From: an uncultured Lachnospiraceae bacterium
Lineage (GTDB): Bacteria; Bacillota; Clostridia; Lachnospirales; Lachnospiraceae
Direction of reading: 5' to 3'
DNA length: 9,076 bases
Assembly (NCBI GenBank): GCA_945492935.1
Contig: CALYVE010000051.1
Span: 1-9,076 of the forward strand
Within the stretch, counting starts at the first letter, position 1. Each line of letters begins with the position of its first letter. Shown here piece by piece: positions 5,882 through 9,076 of this stretch. Position numbers and translations under genes: made by a program. The notes under the pieces are model-generated. The model was not told where the DNA came from. It made no database searches and saw only the letters and a program-made list of their open reading frames with translations.

Positions 5882-7711
5882 ATGATAAGTTTTCCGTTTG
5901 AATATTTTGAGGATGAAGTTCGCGAAGGTTTTTATGTTTCCGGAATCATGAAACGAGCCTGGGCTGCCCAACTTGAGATATTAGATGAGGTTAATCAGCT
6001 TTGTAAAAAACATCATATTGAATGGTTTGCCGATGGAGGTACACTATTGGGAGCTGTCAGACACAAAGGATATATTCCGTGGGATGATGATCTTGATATT
6101 TTTATGTTGCGCAAAGATTATGATAGGTTTATTTCTTTGTTTTCGTATGATACTCCTGCGGGTTATAAACTTTTGACAGTGGAAAAAGAACCTGAATTTG
6201 GGGAAATGTTTGCCAGAATAGTATACATAGCCGGATTGAATCAGGAAGAAACGCGATATATTCAAGAGTTTCCATTTCCTGTAGGCATAGATATTTTTCC
6301 GATTGATAATATTTCGGATGATGGAGAACAGGAAGAAGTACGTTGTGGTTTGCTCAAAGGAATATGTGACGGCTTAGCTATTGTTGAAAAAAATCCGAAT
6401 GAAAATATAGAACCCTTAATCCGCGAGGTTGAGAAAATTACGCATGAACGAGTGAACCGCAAATATTCAAAAAAACAGCAATTGTATGTGTGTTTAATCC
6501 AAACATCTAAATTATTTAATGCCCAAAACACAAAGAATGTGGCAAATATTCAGTGGTACATGCAGAATCGCAAAATGTGTTTTCCGAAGAAATGCTTTAT
6601 GGAGATTAAACAGCTTCCGTTTGAGAATATTATGATTAATGTGCCGATTGATTACGATAAAATATTGACGGGAGAGTATGGAGACTATATGACTGTACAA
6701 AAGGATGAGGGTGCACATGACTATCCTTTTTTTCGAAAAATGGAGCAGGAGATTGTAAAACATCAAGGGGACTATGCATTTTATTACAAATTTCAGAAAG
6801 AAAACTTGCAATGTGAAGATCGATTTAGTTCAAAAACTATTCCGAATTTGTTTGATGAGTTCACTGCAAAAATCGGGAAGGGTCTTAATCTTGTGATTTC
6901 TTGTGTTGAATCAGGAAACTTTGAAGGTATTGCTCAGTTGCTTGAAGTGTGTCAAACAGCCGCAGTTAAAATTGGAGAAGCTATTGAGCGTAAGTATGGG
7001 TTTGGAACAAAGGCGGTGCAGGAACTAGAAGTTTTTTGCGAGCAAATCTTTCAGATGTATTCTTTGATATCAAGTGGTGAACTTTCTTCACTTCCGGAAG
7101 TTTTCAAGAAAATTGAGTTTAGTATACAAAACACAAATAATTCAATCCGAGAAGAATTAAGCAAAATTAAGGAAATTGTATTCGTAACATATAAAGCAAA
7201 GTATTGGGATAGTTATGATTCTATCTATAAGAGTTTAAAAAAAGAGGGGCACAAGATTGTAGTAATCCCAGTTCCGTATTATGAAATTCATGCGGATCTA
7301 ACATTCGGAAAGGAATATTATGAGATGGATGGATATCCGGAGTATGTTGAACTGACCAGATTTGATTCATATGACTTTGAGAATAATCATCCGGATGAGA
7401 TTTACATTCAAAATCCATTTGATGAATATAATCGCGTAGTAAGCGTTATGCCATTTTTTTATGCTAGTAATTTGCGCAAGTATACTGAACAATTGATTTA
7501 TAAATCGATTTATGAAACAGGAGCGGTCGAAACAAAGAAAGAAAAACAAACGATGGAGTATTATTGTAGAGTTCCGGGTGTTGTTTGTGCTGACAAGGTA
7601 ATTGTTTCGTCTAGAGAAGCTCGACAAGCTTATATAGATGATTTGGTAGAACTGTCGGGGGAAGAGTATCGAAGCGTTTGGGAAAATAAGATTTCAATCA
7701 CAACAACCTGA
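5882..7711 (+). CDS. LicD-family phosphotransferase fused to a second transferase-like region
   Basis: LicD-family (PF04991) enzymes transfer phosphorylated groups such as phosphocholine from CDP-activated donors to glycans or proteins. The LicD core is clear: ADGGTLLGAVRHKGYIPWDDDLDIF (residues 50-74), with the D-D-D-x-D acidic cluster for metal and nucleotide binding, and the domain's usual ending IDYDKILTGEYGDYM (to about 270). A helical linker (about 320-430) follows. Then comes a separate alpha/beta region (431-605) starting IVFVTYKAKYWDSYDSIY, with VVIPVPYYE, PDEIYIQNPFDEYN and a VPGVVCADKVIVSS segment. I recall this pattern as the first half of a two-domain glycosyl- or glycerophosphotransferase-like protein of Lachnospiraceae; here it stops soon after W-E-N-K-I. 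The start is the ATG at 5882 with AAGGA at 5871-5875; the open frame back to 5819 enters the hag terminator. By eye the gene is more AT-rich than its flagellar neighbours. The substrate is unknown; flagellin modification is inferred from position. Confidence 0.85.
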   Translation: MISFPFEYFEDEVREGFYVSGIMKRAWAAQLEILDEVNQLCKKHHIEWFADGGTLLGAVRHKGYIPWDDDLDIFMLRKDYDRFISLFSYDTPAGYKLLTVEKEPEFGEMFARIVYIAGLNQEETRYIQEFPFPVGIDIFPIDNISDDGEQEEVRCGLLKGICDGLAIVEKNPNENIEPLIREVEKITHERVNRKYSKKQQLYVCLIQTSKLFNAQNTKNVANIQWYMQNRKMCFPKKCFMEIKQLPFENIMINVPIDYDKILTGEYGDYMTVQKDEGAHDYPFFRKMEQEIVKHQGDYAFYYKFQKENLQCEDRFSSKTIPNLFDEFTAKIGKGLNLVISCVESGNFEGIAQLLEVCQTAAVKIGEAIERKYGFGTKAVQELEVFCEQIFQMYSLISSGELSSLPEVFKKIEFSIQNTNNSIREELSKIKEIVFVTYKAKYWDSYDSIYKSLKKEGHKIVVIPVPYYEIHADLTFGKEYYEMDGYPEYVELTRFDSYDFENNHPDEIYIQNPFDEYNRVVSVMPFFYASNLRKYTEQLIYKSIYETGAVETKKEKQTMEYYCRVPGVVCADKVIVSSREARQAYIDDLVELSGEEYRSVWENKISITTT

Positions 7712-7747
7712 AGACAGGATAAGTAAAGCGTAAGGATATGGCTGATT

Positions 7748-8968
7748 TTATGAATTGAGACAAGTGTTAAACATGGACAAAAGTCGCTGATCATATGAGT
7801 GTGACTCCTTGACTTTGTTGTAACCATTTTGGGCAATTGTCATTCGCTCATCTTCGTGTGTCAGGTAATAATCAATTTTATTGAGCATATCCGGAATGCT
7901 CTCATACAAAACGATGTCCTCGTCAGGAATGAAAATGTCCGGAATTTCGGACTGGTAATTTGACAATACAAATCCACCACACGCCATCAGGTCAAAAATC
8001 CGAAGAGGAAGACCGGTTTTGATTGGTTTGTTAGTAAGATTTAAATTGATTTTGCTGCATTTTATGATTTTTGGCATCATCGTGTTGGAATCAGCACCGC
8101 CTCGTACACAAACACCCTTGCTACGGCGGGGGGGTTTTAGGATGTTTCTGCATTCGTATGCGTTGGAAATCGGCGTTGTATCACTTAAGGTCCATAAGTC
8201 CATGCTAAAATATTCGCCAATGGTTTGGAAGGTACGAATGCGTTCCTGTTCCGTGCATTTGTAGCCGATATAGGTGTCGGCTACAATACCTCGAATATCT
8301 TCTCTGTAATCAGGTCCGAGCGGAGCCCAGTCTGCATATTTCTTGAATTCCTTAGCCCATTCTTCTGAAATGGATTCCTCGATAAAATTATATCCATAAA
8401 CATTAAGCTGCGCATTGATAAGTCCGTCTACAAAACCGCGCATTCGTTCAGGCAAATCCTTTTCGATGCTGTTGTATTTTGTTTTCTCGGAATACAAAGA
8501 GCCAACAAAGGATATATCACAATCATATAACCTGTGATCCTCTGTTGAGAGTTTGATTTCATCCCATGTTGCAACATCTGCGCCCATAGGGAGATGAAAA
8601 ATACAGTCAGGATTCAAAGGAGAAAACTTCTCCCATTGTGCACGATCTAACAAGAAAATACGATTTGTTGGAAAGGTGATTGTTTCAGAATAAAGAGGAA
8701 AACTTGGACAGTCCACCGTCCACGAGAGATATAACATGTTGAGTATTTTGCAGGTGCGTGCAACGATTGGCTGAAAATTGACTGTGAAAACAAAGCCGGT
8801 GTCCGGGTTTGCGTGGCAGACTTCGATTAACTTCTGAGCATAAGCAGTGTCATAATCCAAACTCTCATTTTCGTGTATAAAATCAACGACAGAGATGCCA
8901 AGTCTTTTCATGGCATTTGTGATACCTTTTTCGCATATGCTTTTCCATTTGCAAAAGATTACTTTCAT
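7748..8968 (-). CDS. CgeB/DUF3880-type glycosyltransferase
   Basis: This 406-residue cytoplasmic protein has the two-lobe GT-B layout of CgeB-like proteins. The N-terminal half (1-200) resembles DUF3880, with VFTVNFQPIVARTCKILNMLYLSWTVDCP and a HLPMGAD segment. The C-terminal half is a glycosyltransferase family 1-like domain (PF13524 type): SKINLNLTNKPIKTGLPLRIFDLMACGGFVLSNYQSEI (305-342), then the HEDERMTIAQNGYNKVKESHSYDQR helix. Donor and acceptor are not predictable. Such genes recur in flagellin and surface-glycan modification islands. The start is the ATG at 8966-8968 with GGAGGAA (8974-8980) five bases away. It converges on the LicD gene, leaving 36 bases between the stop codons. Residues about 271-288 look like an extra basic loop encoded by a seven-C tract region. 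Gene direction and promoter make it independent of the flagellar operons. Confidence 0.82.
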   Translation of the reverse strand: MKVIFCKWKSICEKGITNAMKRLGISVVDFIHENESLDYDTAYAQKLIEVCHANPDTGFVFTVNFQPIVARTCKILNMLYLSWTVDCPSFPLYSETITFPTNRIFLLDRAQWEKFSPLNPDCIFHLPMGADVATWDEIKLSTEDHRLYDCDISFVGSLYSEKTKYNSIEKDLPERMRGFVDGLINAQLNVYGYNFIEESISEEWAKEFKKYADWAPLGPDYREDIRGIVADTYIGYKCTEQERIRTFQTIGEYFSMDLWTLSDTTPISNAYECRNILKPPRRSKGVCVRGGADSNTMMPKIIKCSKINLNLTNKPIKTGLPLRIFDLMACGGFVLSNYQSEIPDIFIPDEDIVLYESIPDMLNKIDYYLTHEDERMTIAQNGYNKVKESHSYDQRLLSMFNTCLNS

Positions 8969-8973
8969 TGATG

Positions 8974-9027
8974 TTCCTCCGTTTTTTAATCTTCCTTCGA
9001 AATAAAAACCACTTAAACATTATACCA
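8974..9027 (-). promoter_or_regulatory. Extended -10 promoter and ribosome site of the CgeB-type gene
   Basis: On the minus strand TATAAT (plus-strand 9019-9024) is a perfect -10, preceded by TGG (9025-9027), which makes an extended -10 (TGnTATAAT). At 16-17 bases upstream no good -35 is present, which suits an extended -10. The start would be near 9012, giving a leader of about 43 bases with GGAGGAA at 8974-8980. It looks like a housekeeping-sigma promoter, unlike the sigma-28 sites of the flagellar genes. Confidence 0.7.
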
Positions 9028-9076
9028 CAATCCAAGCTTTGATGTGTATGTATTTTCTTGCGATTTCATGGGTTAT

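Noticed and set aside
7707..7718. CCTG-AAGA-CAGG hairpin between the convergent LicD and CgeB-type genes as a shared terminator
   Set aside because: The stem has four pairs and neither strand has a following T run, so no terminator can be supported there.
1..9076. CRISPR array, tRNA, rRNA, transposase or prophage genes
   Set aside because: None was seen by reading; the only regular repetition is the trio of short hairpins in the hag leader, which is too short and too variable to be a CRISPR array.

Overview
The window looks like chromosomal DNA from a motile, low-to-mid GC Gram-positive anaerobe, most likely a Lachnospiraceae-type Clostridium relative (Roseburia, Agathobacter or Butyrivibrio kind). 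The evidence is the gene order flgL-fliW-csrA-flaG-fliD-fliS-chaperone-flagellin, strong AGGAGG ribosome sites, sigma-28 (SigD-type) promoters and a short flagellin. The species assignment is inference from protein style; no marker gene is present.

Layout. Positions 1-533 hold the 3' end of flgL (hook-filament junction), cut by the window edge. fliW (556-1020) and csrA (1022-1237) follow tightly. A 190-base gap then holds a long inverted repeat with a near-perfect sigma-28 promoter inside it, plus a structured leader. Next is the filament assembly operon: flaG (1428-1877), fliD (1889-3823), fliS (3855-4250) and a FliT/FlgN-type chaperone (4268-4750). After 238 AT-rich bases with a second sigma-28-like promoter and a highly structured leader comes the flagellin gene hag (4989-5801), closed by a strong intrinsic terminator. 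Downstream lie a 609-residue LicD-family protein (5882-7711, +) and a convergent CgeB/DUF3880-type glycosyltransferase (7748-8968, -) with its own extended -10 promoter.

How it works together. FliW and CsrA form the known partner switch of Gram-positive flagellin control: flagellin sequesters FliW, free CsrA then blocks hag translation, and secretion of flagellin releases FliW to capture CsrA. The RNA target is unusually clear here. The hag leader carries three consecutive hairpins, each showing AAGGA in a six-base loop, about 20-21 bases apart, and the third loop is the Shine-Dalgarno sequence itself. The flaG-fliD operon leader has a further AAGGAUG in a hairpin loop, so the same switch may also govern the cap and its chaperones. 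The LicD and CgeB-type genes are plausible flagellin or surface-glycan modification enzymes by position only.

The most interesting items are the triple CsrA hairpin array, the possible CsrA site before flaG, the promoter nested in the inverted repeat after csrA, the LicD protein fused to what looks like half of a second transferase module, and a seven-C tract within an apparently extra segment of the glycosyltransferase gene.
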